64,000 bases of DNA from Dorea_A amylophila (lineage in GTDB: Bacteria > Bacillota > Clostridia > Lachnospirales > Lachnospiraceae), in NCBI RefSeq assembly GCF_025567265.1, contig NZ_JAOQJW010000013.1, positions 1 to 64,000 on the forward strand, in the 5' to 3' direction. A model generated the notes under the pieces. That model made no database searches and was not told the DNA's origin. It worked only from the letters and a program-made list of their open reading frames with translations. Below are positions 43,174 through 50,983 of this stretch, in pieces. Both the position numbers and the translations under genes were made by a program. Each line of letters starts with the position of its first letter. Positions within the stretch are counted from its first letter, which is position 1.

Positions 43174-44134
43174 AGTATTGGAAAATGTGTCGACGATCGC
43201 GATCGGCGGACATATACGCCCGGACGGAGACTGTGTGGGTTCCTGTGTGGGACTTGGACAGTATATCCGCGAGAATTACAATGATAAAACCGTAGACATT
43301 TATCTGAAAGACATCCCGGAATCTTTTCATTTCTTAAACGGAACAGAGACAATTCTGGAGTCTGTGGATAATGAAGAAAAAATATATGATCTCTTTATTT
43401 CCCTGGATTGCGGGGATACAGACAGACTGGAATATTCCAAACCATTGTTTGTAAAAGCAAAGCATACATTCTGTGTAGATCATCATATCAGCAACATTGG
43501 CTTTGCAGAGGTCAATCATATCGTTCCGGAAGCAAGTTCAACATCAGAGCTGGTATACGGACTGCTGGATGAAGAGAAGATTTCTAAAAATGTAGCGGAA
43601 GCACTATATCTTGGAATCGTGCATGATACGGGAGTATTCCAGTATTCCTGTGCCGGACCGGAGACATTCCGGGTGGCTGCGAAACTTCTGGAAAAAGGAA
43701 TTGACGCACCAAAGATCATAGAAGAGACATTCTATGCGAAATCCTACGCACAGAATCTTGTAATGGGGCGTGCATTGATGGAAAGTATCCTGTTTCTGAA
43801 TGGAACCGGTATTGCATCTTTTATCCGAAAAGATGTGATGGAGTTTTACGGGGTAGGGCCGAAAGATCTGGAAGGAATTGTAAGCCAGCTCCGTATAACG
43901 GAAGGGGTAGAAGTTGCCGTGTTTATGTATGAACTGAGGCAGAATGAATTCAAAGTAAGCCTCCGTTCAAAAGAGAAGGTCGATGTCAGCAGGATTGCAC
44001 AGTATTTTGGCGGCGGTGGTCATAAGAAGGCAGCTGGATTTACAATGACAGGAACACCGTTTGATGTGCTGAACAATCTGTCAAAACAGATCGAAGTGCA
44101 GATGGAAAAACTGGAAAAGACACAGGAGCAGTAA
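43163..44134 (+). CDS. nrnA: DHH-family phosphoesterase, NrnA-type nanoRNase
   Basis: 323-residue enzyme that degrades very short RNAs and, in relatives, pAp. Motifs are HIRPDGDCVGS (about 12-22), SLDCGD, DHH at 106-108 and the DHHA1 motif GGGGHKKAAGF near the C-terminus. The ATG at 43163 is used because AAGGTG lies ten bases upstream; a GTG at 43151 is an alternative. It sits between rbfA and truB as in other Firmicutes. Confidence 0.93.
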   Translation: MLNKVLENVSTIAIGGHIRPDGDCVGSCVGLGQYIRENYNDKTVDIYLKDIPESFHFLNGTETILESVDNEEKIYDLFISLDCGDTDRLEYSKPLFVKAKHTFCVDHHISNIGFAEVNHIVPEASSTSELVYGLLDEEKISKNVAEALYLGIVHDTGVFQYSCAGPETFRVAAKLLEKGIDAPKIIEETFYAKSYAQNLVMGRALMESILFLNGTGIASFIRKDVMEFYGVGPKDLEGIVSQLRITEGVEVAVFMYELRQNEFKVSLRSKEKVDVSRIAQYFGGGGHKKAAGFTMTGTPFDVLNNLSKQIEVQMEKLEKTQEQ

Positions 44135-44137
44135 ACT

Positions 44138-45043
44138 ATGATACACGGAATCATTAATGTGTATAAAGAAAAAGGGTTCACTTCCCACGATGTAGTAGCA
44201 AAACTCCGTGGGATCGTGGGACAGAAAAAAATCGGACACACCGGAACACTTGATCCGGATGCGACAGGTGTTCTTCCGGTTTGCTTGGGAAAAGCAACTA
44301 AGCTTTGTGATCTTCTGACGGATAAGGATAAGACTTATGAGGCAGTTATGCTTCTCGGTATGACAACTGACACACAGGATATCACGGGCAGGATTCTGGA
44401 AGAAAAAAGTACGGAAACACTTACAGCAGATAAAGTAAGAGAAGTAATCGAAAGCTTTATCGGAGACTATGATCAGATTCCACCGATGTATTCGGCACTT
44501 AAGGTAAACGGGAAAAAATTATATGAGCTTGCCAGAGAAGGAAAGGTTGTAGAAAGAAAAGCCCGTCCGGTGAAAATCCGGGATATCCGGATCATAGAAA
44601 TGGATCTTCCGCGGGTCCGTATGGAGGTGTCGTGTTCCAAAGGGACCTATATCAGGACTCTTTGCCACGATATCGGCGAACAGCTTGGATGTGGCGGATG
44701 TATGGAATCACTGATCCGTACAAGAGTATCGGCGTTTCAGATAAAGGATGCAAAGACACTGGAAGAAATCGGAGCATTAAAGCAGGAAGGAATGCTTGAG
44801 GAGATTCTGGTGCCGATTGATGAAATGTTCCCGTTATATCCAAAGATCACAGTGAAGGATGACTGGAAAGCATTTGCAAAAAACGGGAATCCGCTGGATG
44901 AGAAGATGCTGAAAGACGCAGGCAGTCAGGAGGAAGACAGACAGGTGCGTCTGTATGAGGAATCAGGTAAATTCATTGCTATTTATCAATGGAAAGAAAA
45001 AGAAAAAAAATATCACATCGTCAAGATGTTTTTTAACGAGTAA
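44138..45043 (+). CDS. truB: tRNA pseudouridine-55 synthase TruB
   Basis: 301-residue enzyme that makes pseudouridine 55 in the T loop of tRNA. The catalytic Asp is D39 in HTGTLDPDATGVLPV; KTYEA and the YSALKVNGKKLYELAREG motifs are present, with the C-terminal PUA-like domain ending at the Lys-rich tail. Three bases separate it from nrnA. Confidence 0.97.
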   Translation: MIHGIINVYKEKGFTSHDVVAKLRGIVGQKKIGHTGTLDPDATGVLPVCLGKATKLCDLLTDKDKTYEAVMLLGMTTDTQDITGRILEEKSTETLTADKVREVIESFIGDYDQIPPMYSALKVNGKKLYELAREGKVVERKARPVKIRDIRIIEMDLPRVRMEVSCSKGTYIRTLCHDIGEQLGCGGCMESLIRTRVSAFQIKDAKTLEEIGALKQEGMLEEILVPIDEMFPLYPKITVKDDWKAFAKNGNPLDEKMLKDAGSQEEDRQVRLYEESGKFIAIYQWKEKEKKYHIVKMFFNE

Positions 45044-45060
45044 ACGAGGAAGAAAAGACT

Positions 45061-45984
45061 ATGCAGTATATCAGGGAGCTTGCGGAATATAACGGAAGCG
45101 GCAGGGTAGCGGTGACTTTTGGAAAGTTTGATGGATTACACAGAGGCCATCAGGTGCTTGTGACAAAAGTTCGTGAATTAGGAGAACAGGAGAATATTAA
45201 CAGCATCGTATGTTCGTTTGACATGAGACCGCTATGGAAGGAAAGAGGGATTACTCCGGAACTTCTGATGGTCGGGGAAGAACGGCAGGAAAGGGTGAAA
45301 GACGAAGTCGATTACCTGATCGAATGCCCGTTTACTGAATCTTTCCGTCAGAAAAGTGCGGAGGATTTTATACAGGAGATCATTCATGATCTTTTTCATG
45401 CCAAATATGTTGTGGTAGGAACAGACTTTACATTCGGATGTGAGAAACGCGGGGATGTGCATATGCTGGCGGAATATGCAGATCAATATGACTATCAGCT
45501 GATCGTCATAGAAAAAGAACGTTATCATGACCGGATCATCAGCAGTACTTATGTAAAAGAAGTGGTAAAAGCTGGAGATGTGGGACTGGCAGAAAAGCTG
45601 CTTGGTTATCCATTTGAAGTAGAGGGGATGGTCGAACATGGCAGACAGCTTGGCCGTACGCTCGGATTTCCGACACTGAATGTTGCATGGCCTGACGGGA
45701 AGATTGTGCCGGCACACGGAGTCTATTTCTGTAAGATTGATGTACAGGACAAGACCTATCCGGGGATTGCAAATGTCGGTATTAAGCCCACTGTAACGGA
45801 AGAGAAGAAGCTGTTGATCGAAGCGTTTCTTTTTGGATATTCGGGAAATGCATACGGAGAAAAAGTCCGGATCAGTCTGATGGAATTCCGGAGACCGGAA
45901 CAAAAATTCAATGGAATCGGAGCACTGAAAGAACAGATTGATAAGGATATTGCAAAGGGAATGGAATATTTTGGAATTGTATAA
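45061..45984 (+). CDS. ribF: Riboflavin kinase / FAD synthetase RibF
   Basis: 307-residue bifunctional enzyme making FMN and then FAD. The N-terminal nucleotidyltransferase domain has GKFDGLHRGHQ and SSTYVKE; the C-terminal kinase domain has GRTLGFPTLNV and GVYFCKI. It is the last gene of the translation operon; the rpsO promoter starts eight bases after its stop codon. Confidence 0.96.
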   Translation: MQYIRELAEYNGSGRVAVTFGKFDGLHRGHQVLVTKVRELGEQENINSIVCSFDMRPLWKERGITPELLMVGEERQERVKDEVDYLIECPFTESFRQKSAEDFIQEIIHDLFHAKYVVVGTDFTFGCEKRGDVHMLAEYADQYDYQLIVIEKERYHDRIISSTYVKEVVKAGDVGLAEKLLGYPFEVEGMVEHGRQLGRTLGFPTLNVAWPDGKIVPAHGVYFCKIDVQDKTYPGIANVGIKPTVTEEKKLLIEAFLFGYSGNAYGEKVRISLMEFRRPEQKFNGIGALKEQIDKDIAKGMEYFGIV

Positions 45985-45991
45985 ATTTCTC

Positions 45992-46020
45992 TTTACACAG
46001 GGAAGTTCATATGATATACT
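45992..46020 (+). promoter_or_regulatory. Sigma-A promoter of rpsO
   Basis: TTTACA at 45992-45997 and TATACT at 46015-46020, 17-base spacer. Confidence 0.82.
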
Positions 46021-46026
46021 AAGCAA

Positions 46027-46110
46027 CGTTGAAGCCGGTGTTCGGTAACTGGAAACTCCAACCGTTACTTAATATCAGGCGTTTTAATTTAAGAGAATAC
46101 AGGAGGAAAC
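46027..46110 (+). promoter_or_regulatory. Candidate S15 autoregulatory leader
   Basis: The leader of about 85 bases can fold as GTAAC-TGG (46045-46052) with CCA (46058-46060) and GTTAC (46064-46068), with a competing CGGT/ACCG pairing. S15 controls its own mRNA through diverse leader folds in several bacteria; similarity to a known class was not established. Confidence 0.4.
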
Positions 46111-46114
46111 AAAC

Positions 46115-46381
46115 ATGATTTCTAAAGAACAGAAAGAACAGATCGTAGCACAGTATGGCAGAACAGCAGGAGATACAGGATCACCGGAAGTACAGATCGC
46201 TATCCTGACAGCAAGAATCAATGACCTTACAGATCATTTCAAAGCTAATCCAAAGGATCACCACTCAAGAAGAGGACTTCTTAAGATGGTAGGACAGAGA
46301 AGAGGACTTCTTGCATACCTGAAGAAGACAGACATCGAAAGATATCGTGCATTGATCGAGAAACTTGGATTAAGAAAATAA
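46115..46381 (+). CDS. rpsO: Ribosomal protein S15
   Basis: 88-residue four-helix protein of the 30S platform, with the patterns GDTGSPEVQIAILTARI, HSRRGLLKMVGQRRGLL and YLKKTDIERY intact. AGGAGG precedes the ATG at 46115. It is followed by a terminator and then pnp, the classic rpsO-pnp neighbourhood. Confidence 0.98.
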   Translation: MISKEQKEQIVAQYGRTAGDTGSPEVQIAILTARINDLTDHFKANPKDHHSRRGLLKMVGQRRGLLAYLKKTDIERYRALIEKLGLRK

Positions 46382-46394
46382 TTCATGATTTTAT

Positions 46395-46420
46395 GGGACA
46401 TTCGGAAGGATGTCCCTTTT
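46395..46420 (+). terminator. Terminator after rpsO
   Basis: GGGACAT at 46395-46401 pairs with ATGTCCC at 46410-46416, followed by TTTT. Confidence 0.82.
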
Positions 46421-46511
46421 CTATTATCGGAATAAGCAATAAAAGTCATCAGTTAGTCATCAGTGGCAGAGCATGTGAACGATTTTAGGTATAGCTTTTT
46501 GTGAAAGTGTA

Positions 46512-46520
46512 TGCTATAAT
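46512..46520 (+). promoter_or_regulatory. Extended -10 promoter of pnp
   Basis: TGCTATAAT at 46512-46520 with no good -35; the start point would fall about 46527, just at the foot of the leader hairpin. Confidence 0.6.
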
Positions 46521-46528
46521 AAATAGGA

Positions 46529-46622
46529 TTGTGGATTGGGAAAACTTCACCGAGACCACTGAAAAGTATATTTGATATAAAAATGTGTTTTTCAGTAGTT
46601 TCGGGGTGATCTTGAACCACAA
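46529..46622 (+). promoter_or_regulatory. Long stem-loop in the pnp leader
   Basis: Nested pairing from TTGTGG / CCACAA (46529-46534 with 46617-46622) inward through 46547-46556 with 46598-46609 to a 16-pair apical stem 46558-46573 / 46581-46596. About 32 positions pair in total. In E. coli a long leader stem is cut by RNase III and lets PNPase repress its own synthesis; a similar feedback here is inference. The gene starts 26 bases after the stem. Confidence 0.7.
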
Positions 46623-46648
46623 AAGAAAAAATAAAGGAGAACACATTT

Positions 46649-48736
46649 ATGTATAAAACATTTGAGATGGAACTCGCCGGAAGAACCTTAAGAGTTGATG
46701 TCGGCAGAGTTGCAAAACAGGCAAATGGTGCTGTGTTAATGCATTATGGTGATACAACTGTACTGTGTACAGCAACAGCTTCAGAGAAGCCAAGAGACGG
46801 AATTGATTTCTTCCCACTGAGCGTTGAATACAATGAAAGAATGTATGCGGTAGGAAAGATTCCAGGAGGATTTAATAAGAGAGAAGGGAAAGCATCTGAG
46901 AATGCTATCCTTACATGCCGTGTGATCGACCGTCCGATGAGACCACTGTTCCCGAAGGATTACCGTAACGATGTCACACTGGAGAACCTTGTATTATCTG
47001 TCGATCAGGACTGTTCACCGGAGCTTACAGCTATGCTTGGTGCAGCAATCGCAACAACAATCTCCGATATCCCGTTTGACGGCCCGATCTCTACTACACA
47101 GGTAGGTCTGGTTGACGGAGAATTCGTATTCAACCCTACAGCAGCTCAGAAGGCAGTATCTGACATGGCTTTAACGGTTGCTTCTACAAGAGAGAAAGTC
47201 ATTATGATCGAAGCCGGAGCAAACGAAGTTCCAGAGCAGCAGATGATCGATGCAATCTTTGCAGCACATGAATTAAACCAGAAAGTAATCGCATTCATTG
47301 ACACAATCGTGGCAGAATGCGGAAAACCAAAACACGAATATGAAAGCTGTGCAGTTCCGGAAGAACTCTTTGCAGCAATCAAGGAGATTGTTACTCCGGA
47401 AGAGATGGAAGTAGCAGTATTCTCCGATGATAAACAGACAAGAGAAGAGAATATCCGTGCCGTAACAGAAAAATTAGAGGAAGCATTTGCTGAAAATGAA
47501 GAGTGGCTTGCAGTTCTTCCGGAAGCTGTATACCAGTATCAGAAGAAGACGGTACGTAAGATGATCTTAAAAGACCACAAACGTCCGGACGGAAGAGAGA
47601 TCGACCAGATCAGACCACTTGCGGCAGAAGTTGACCTGATCCCTAGAGTACATGGTTCAGCAATGTTCACTCGTGGACAGACACAGATCTGCAACATCTG
47701 TACTTTAGCACCTCTTTCTGAAGCTCAGAAACTGGATGGTCTGGATGAAGCAGAGACAGTCAAGAGATATATGCATCATTACAACTTCCCATCATACTCT
47801 GTAGGTGAGACAAAGCCATCCAGAGGACCGGGACGCCGCGAGATCGGACATGGAGCACTGGCAGAGCGTGCGTTGCTTCCGGTACTTCCAAGCGAAGCAG
47901 AATTCCCGTATGCGATCCGTACTGTATCTGAGACATTCGAATCTAACGGTTCTACATCTCAGGCAAGTGTATGTGCATCTTCTATGTCACTGATGTCAGC
48001 AGGTGTACCAATCAAGGCTGCAGTAGCAGGTATCTCATGTGGACTTGTTACCGGTGATACAGACGATGATTATCTGGTGCTTACAGATATCCAGGGACTG
48101 GAAGACTTCTTCGGAGACATGGACTTCAAGGTAGCCGGTACACATAAAGGTATCACAGCGATCCAGATGGATATCAAGATCCACGGACTGACAAGACCGA
48201 TCATTGAAGAAGCTATTGCTAAGACAAGAAAAGCAAGACTTTACATCATTGATGAAGTTATGAATAAAGCAATCGATGCTCCAAGAGCAGAGGTTGGAGA
48301 ATTCGCTCCGAAGATCATTCAGATGCAGATCGATCCACAGAAGATCGGTGATGTTGTTGGACAGCGTGGAAAGACAATCAATGCGATCATCGAGCAGACA
48401 GGTGTGAAGATCGACATTACAGATGATGGTGCCGTATCTATCTGCGGAACAGATGCCAAAGGTATGGAAGAAGCACAGAAGATGATCCACATCATCGTCA
48501 CAGATTTTGAGGCCGGACAGGTTCTGGAAGGAAAAGTTGTCAGCATCAAAGACTTCGGTGCATTCCTTGAGTTCGCACCTGGAAAAGAAGGAATGGTACA
48601 CATTTCCAAGCTTTCCAAAGAAAGAGTGAATCGTGTAGAAGACGTTCTCACACTTGGCGATGTTGTTAAGGTTGTATGCCTTGGCAAGGACAAGATGGGA
48701 AGAATCTCATTCTCTATGAAGGATGTAGCGGAATAA
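46649..48736 (+). CDS. pnp: Polyribonucleotide nucleotidyltransferase (PNPase)
   Basis: 695-residue phosphorolytic 3'-5' exoribonuclease. There are two RNase PH domains separated by a helical domain (GRREIGHGALAERAL and SSMSLMSAGVPI in the catalytic half), then KH (GDVVGQRGKTINAI) and S1 (VLEGKVVSIKDFGAFLEF). AAAGGAG precedes the ATG. It has its own promoter and a terminator at each side, so it is a single-gene unit. Confidence 0.98.
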   Translation: MYKTFEMELAGRTLRVDVGRVAKQANGAVLMHYGDTTVLCTATASEKPRDGIDFFPLSVEYNERMYAVGKIPGGFNKREGKASENAILTCRVIDRPMRPLFPKDYRNDVTLENLVLSVDQDCSPELTAMLGAAIATTISDIPFDGPISTTQVGLVDGEFVFNPTAAQKAVSDMALTVASTREKVIMIEAGANEVPEQQMIDAIFAAHELNQKVIAFIDTIVAECGKPKHEYESCAVPEELFAAIKEIVTPEEMEVAVFSDDKQTREENIRAVTEKLEEAFAENEEWLAVLPEAVYQYQKKTVRKMILKDHKRPDGREIDQIRPLAAEVDLIPRVHGSAMFTRGQTQICNICTLAPLSEAQKLDGLDEAETVKRYMHHYNFPSYSVGETKPSRGPGRREIGHGALAERALLPVLPSEAEFPYAIRTVSETFESNGSTSQASVCASSMSLMSAGVPIKAAVAGISCGLVTGDTDDDYLVLTDIQGLEDFFGDMDFKVAGTHKGITAIQMDIKIHGLTRPIIEEAIAKTRKARLYIIDEVMNKAIDAPRAEVGEFAPKIIQMQIDPQKIGDVVGQRGKTINAIIEQTGVKIDITDDGAVSICGTDAKGMEEAQKMIHIIVTDFEAGQVLEGKVVSIKDFGAFLEFAPGKEGMVHISKLSKERVNRVEDVLTLGDVVKVVCLGKDKMGRISFSMKDVAE

Positions 48737-48767
48737 GATTATAATTTAATATCAGATGTTATGTGAA

Positions 48768-48807
48768 TGCCTCGGGGTTCCGGTAGTGGAAGCCTGGGGT
48801 GTTTTTT
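48768..48807 (+). terminator. Terminator after pnp
   Basis: GC-rich stem (48769-48781 with about 48787-48800, one mismatch and several G-T pairs) followed by TGTTTTTT. Confidence 0.78.
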
Positions 48808-48939
48808 ATTACTAAAGTATAGAAAAAGGATGGGAAAACAAGCAAATTGAGCCAGACGTGAAGAAGACTTGCCTGATATCCCTAAGTTATAGTAATATAC
48901 AATTAGATGAAAGTATATTAGATGAATGAGGAACTATAG

Positions 48940-49680
48940 ATGAAAGAAAAAAAGAAAGTTAGAATAGAAGAATTCGTGTATATGCTGATTGTAATTTGTG
49001 TAGTAGTTTTTCTTTTTTACAGTGATTGTATGGATAAATATCTTTATACATTGGATGCTGTGAAGATAGTAAAAAATTGTTTATATATTTTTTTAGGTGG
49101 AGGAACTGTAATTTGTTCATTCAGGTTTTGCTGGTTTAGATGCGAACAGGGAATTGTAAAAAAGAGTATATTTTTTATAGGGAAGATAATTGTGGTGATT
49201 TGGGCATGGAGATTGATATTACTATATTTTTGCGTGTATTGTATATATAGAGGACTTGAAAACAAAGATACAGTGAAGTGTTATGGGAATTTTGTAGAAT
49301 TTATAATAGCAAATGCAATTGAATTAACTGTGTTTTGGGCAACGTTTTTTCTTATCAATGGAAGAACAAGTACTCGTAGGGCGAAAGAAAGTCAATGTCG
49401 TGTGCGCTCGTATTTGATTTCTAATCTTTGTCCGGAAGTAATGCTTACGGGATTGATTCTGGTTTTTACAAAAGAACAGAATTTGGATATGATAGCTTCA
49501 GAAATAGATGTAAGAAGTGATTTTTTAATAATTCCCTTTTTGATTGCTGGATGGATATATATAGTGAAGAAGATTGTAAGGATATGTATTTGGTGTTATG
49601 ATTGGGAACAAATGTATGGAGAAGAATTAAAAGAAAAAGGAATTGCACCGAATATTGAAACGGTGCCGTTTCCGGATTAA
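48940..49680 (+). CDS. Hypothetical polytopic membrane protein
   Basis: 246-residue protein I do not recognise. It has five or six hydrophobic segments (about 12-27, 46-64, 74-98, 119-141, 166-178 and 194-210), a charged loop in the middle (NGRTSTRRAKES) and an acidic, proline-ending tail. It has many cysteines. The coding sequence is clearly more A/T-rich than the flanking core genes, which suggests acquisition by transfer. The ribosome site is weak. No partner gene is obvious; it lies in the accessory stretch between pnp and spoIIIAA. Confidence 0.65.
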   Translation: MKEKKKVRIEEFVYMLIVICVVVFLFYSDCMDKYLYTLDAVKIVKNCLYIFLGGGTVICSFRFCWFRCEQGIVKKSIFFIGKIIVVIWAWRLILLYFCVYCIYRGLENKDTVKCYGNFVEFIIANAIELTVFWATFFLINGRTSTRRAKESQCRVRSYLISNLCPEVMLTGLILVFTKEQNLDMIASEIDVRSDFLIIPFLIAGWIYIVKKIVRICIWCYDWEQMYGEELKEKGIAPNIETVPFPD

Positions 49681-49762
49681 GAAAATTGGTATGGCAGGAA
49701 TATTTGAAGTAAGGGAAAGAGGGGCGGATGATGAGGACATGGAATAGCAGCTTTTTTAATAC

Positions 49763-49805
49763 AGGAGATTGATGAAAGGTCAGTCTCTTGGTGTTTTAGT
49801 TTTTA
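49763..49805 (+). terminator. Probable terminator after the hypothetical membrane gene
   Basis: AGGAGATTG at 49763-49771 pairs with CAGTCTCTT at 49781-49789 (two G-T pairs); the downstream GTGTTTTAGTTTTT is T-rich. Confidence 0.6.
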
Positions 49806-49913
49806 AAGTTAATCTTGCAATAGAGAAAAATATATGATACATTTAAAATAGATAGGGATAAAAAGCTTTGTGTGAGGGAAAAGGATAGAAAAAGAGAAAG
49901 AAGGTGTGAGTGT

Positions 49914-50096
49914 ATGAATTATGCTATAAGAACAGATTATCCTTTTAGAACAACGAAAAAAGTAATAATGAAAACGAAGTTGTCACCAGAAGCAAAAGCT
50001 ATCAGAGATTTTTATAATACACACAATGTTTCAGTGGTTGTTGATTCTGTTACTGATGAAGCGGAGTTGATTGTAACCGAGGTGAAAGATGAATAG
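49914..50096 (+). CDS. Small protein upstream of GNAT gene, possible antitoxin
   Basis: 60-residue protein starting NYAIRTDYPFRTTKKVI, with a predicted helix (LSPEAKAIRDFYNTH), a hydrophobic strand (VSVVVDSV) and an acidic end (ELIVTEVKDE). It is not an obvious ribbon-helix-helix protein of the TacA (DUF1778) type that usually accompanies GNAT toxins. The ATG at 49914 follows AAGGTG by seven bases. It overlaps the GNAT gene by eight bases, the tight coupling seen in toxin-antitoxin pairs. A role as antitoxin is inference; no homologue is recognised. Confidence 0.6.
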   Translation: MNYAIRTDYPFRTTKKVIMKTKLSPEAKAIRDFYNTHNVSVVVDSVTDEAELIVTEVKDE

Positions 50097-50631
50097 AAAA
50101 TTAAATGTTGTTCAATATAATGCCAGTTTGCAAAAACTGGCATCATCTTTCCATTCTGGAAACTGGTATTTAGATCAATTTTTAAGACAAAATATTGCTT
50201 TAGATGAAAATTATGGAAAAACGTATGTTTTGTTATCACAAAACAATAAATGTATTATCGGATATTACAATTTAAGTACAGGGTACTTAGAAAGTGTAGA
50301 AGAAAATCAAGTGAGAAAAATAGGTGGAGCAGTACATATTAATTGTTTTGCTTTGACAGAGCAGTATCAAGGAATCTTACAGGAATTGAGTTCTGAAGGA
50401 ATGAAAATAAAGTTTTCTGATTATTTTTTTGTAGAATGCTTAAATAGAATAAGAGAAATACAGAAAGAAAAAGTTGGATTTTCATTTATAACTTTATGTT
50501 CAACTATGGAAGGATATCATTTGTATTATAGAAACGGATTTAATGAATTGGATTCGGACATGCACTTTTCTGTAGAAGAAGCAGAGATAAAATGTATTCC
50601 GATGTATATGGCAATGGATTTAGAAGAATAA
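50089..50631 (+). CDS. GNAT-fold N-acetyltransferase, possible TacT-like toxin
   Basis: 180-residue protein with the GNAT layout seen in TacT-type proteins: an N-terminal helix pair (WYLDQFLRQNIAL), YVLLSQNNKCIIGYYNLS strands, then CFALTEQYQG, and a C-terminal GYHLYYRNGFNEL corresponding to the conserved final motif. The acetyl-CoA loop is unusual: after EQYQG there is ILQELSSEG instead of a glycine-rich R/Q-x-x-G-x-G/A, so cofactor binding may be altered. TacT toxins acetylate aminoacyl-tRNA; activity here is not shown. A/T-rich like its neighbour. It is translated from within the small upstream gene. Confidence 0.7.
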   Translation: MNRKLNVVQYNASLQKLASSFHSGNWYLDQFLRQNIALDENYGKTYVLLSQNNKCIIGYYNLSTGYLESVEENQVRKIGGAVHINCFALTEQYQGILQELSSEGMKIKFSDYFFVECLNRIREIQKEKVGFSFITLCSTMEGYHLYYRNGFNELDSDMHFSVEEAEIKCIPMYMAMDLEE

Positions 50632-50660
50632 TTCAAAAGCCAATATTGGGGAATGCTTAA

Positions 50661-50813
50661 ACAAAAAATGTATTAAACCAGGATTTTGAGAAGATAGCAA
50701 AGAAGAATCTAGAAAATGTTAAATTATCTGAACTTCATCGAACGGAAGATATCCTGAAAGCAGCTACAGACAAGGCGTATCAGAAAAAATTGTTTGAAGA
50801 ATTCGGACTATAG
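50661..50813 (+). pseudogene. 3' remnant of an unrecognised gene
   Basis: Fifty open codons after an in-frame TAA at 50658-50660, with no ATG, GTG or TTG start in range. The translation includes NQDFEKIAKKNLENVKL, a charged helix-rich piece, and ends KKLFEEFGL and stop. It looks like the C-terminal end of a decayed protein, in keeping with an accessory island that has been rearranged. The parent family is not recognised, and chance coding is possible. Confidence 0.45.
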
Positions 50814-50826
50814 AATATTTGTATAG

Positions 50827-50866
50827 AGAACCTGCCACTGGCAGATTCTCTTACATACTTTGGTAT
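50827..50866 (-). repeat. Dispersed two-hairpin repeat, copy 2
   Basis: Read on the minus strand: ATAC-CAAA-GTAT, then GAGAATCTGCC, loop AGT, GGCAGGTTCTC. It matches the copy at 37802-37842 at 34 of 40 positions and has base-pair-preserving changes. It sits between the gene remnant and a terminator-like hairpin. Confidence 0.75.
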
Positions 50867-50871
50867 TAAAA

Positions 50872-50913
50872 GGTGATATGAAATAAAAACCCAAATTTCA
50901 TATCATCTTTTTG
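50872..50913 (+). terminator. Terminator before the spoIIIA operon
   Basis: GGTGATATGAAA at 50872-50883 pairs with TTTCATATCATC at 50896-50907 (one G-T), followed by TTTTT. It isolates the spoIIIA operon from the accessory genes. Confidence 0.8.
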
Positions 50914-50932
50914 CGTTCCTAGAAAAATACCA

Positions 50933-50961
50933 GTCATAATCTCTATTCATCCACATATACA
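50933..50961 (+). promoter_or_regulatory. Possible sigma-E promoter of spoIIIA
   Basis: GTCATAAT at 50933-50940 and CATATACA at 50954-50961, 13-base spacer. This resembles the mother-cell sigma-E consensus (ATA-rich -35, CATACAAT-like -10), and the B. subtilis operon is sigma-E dependent. The match is partial. Confidence 0.4.
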
Positions 50962-50983
50962 TGGGTGTAAAGAGGTGATGAAC

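Larger units (their letters stand above)
50632..50983 (+). other. Intergenic stretch between GNAT gene and spoIIIAA
   Basis: Holds, in order, the gene remnant (50661-50813), the inverted copy of the two-hairpin repeat (50827-50866), a terminator (50872-50913) and a possible sigma-E promoter (50933-50961). I see no complete gene. Confidence 0.7.

Noticed and set aside
49691..49747. Eighteen-codon frame starting ATGGCAGG
   Set aside because: Too short, no ribosome site, no homology recognised.
50821..50913. CRISPR-like array
   Set aside because: Only a single repeat copy and an unrelated terminator hairpin occur here; there are no regularly spaced repeats.
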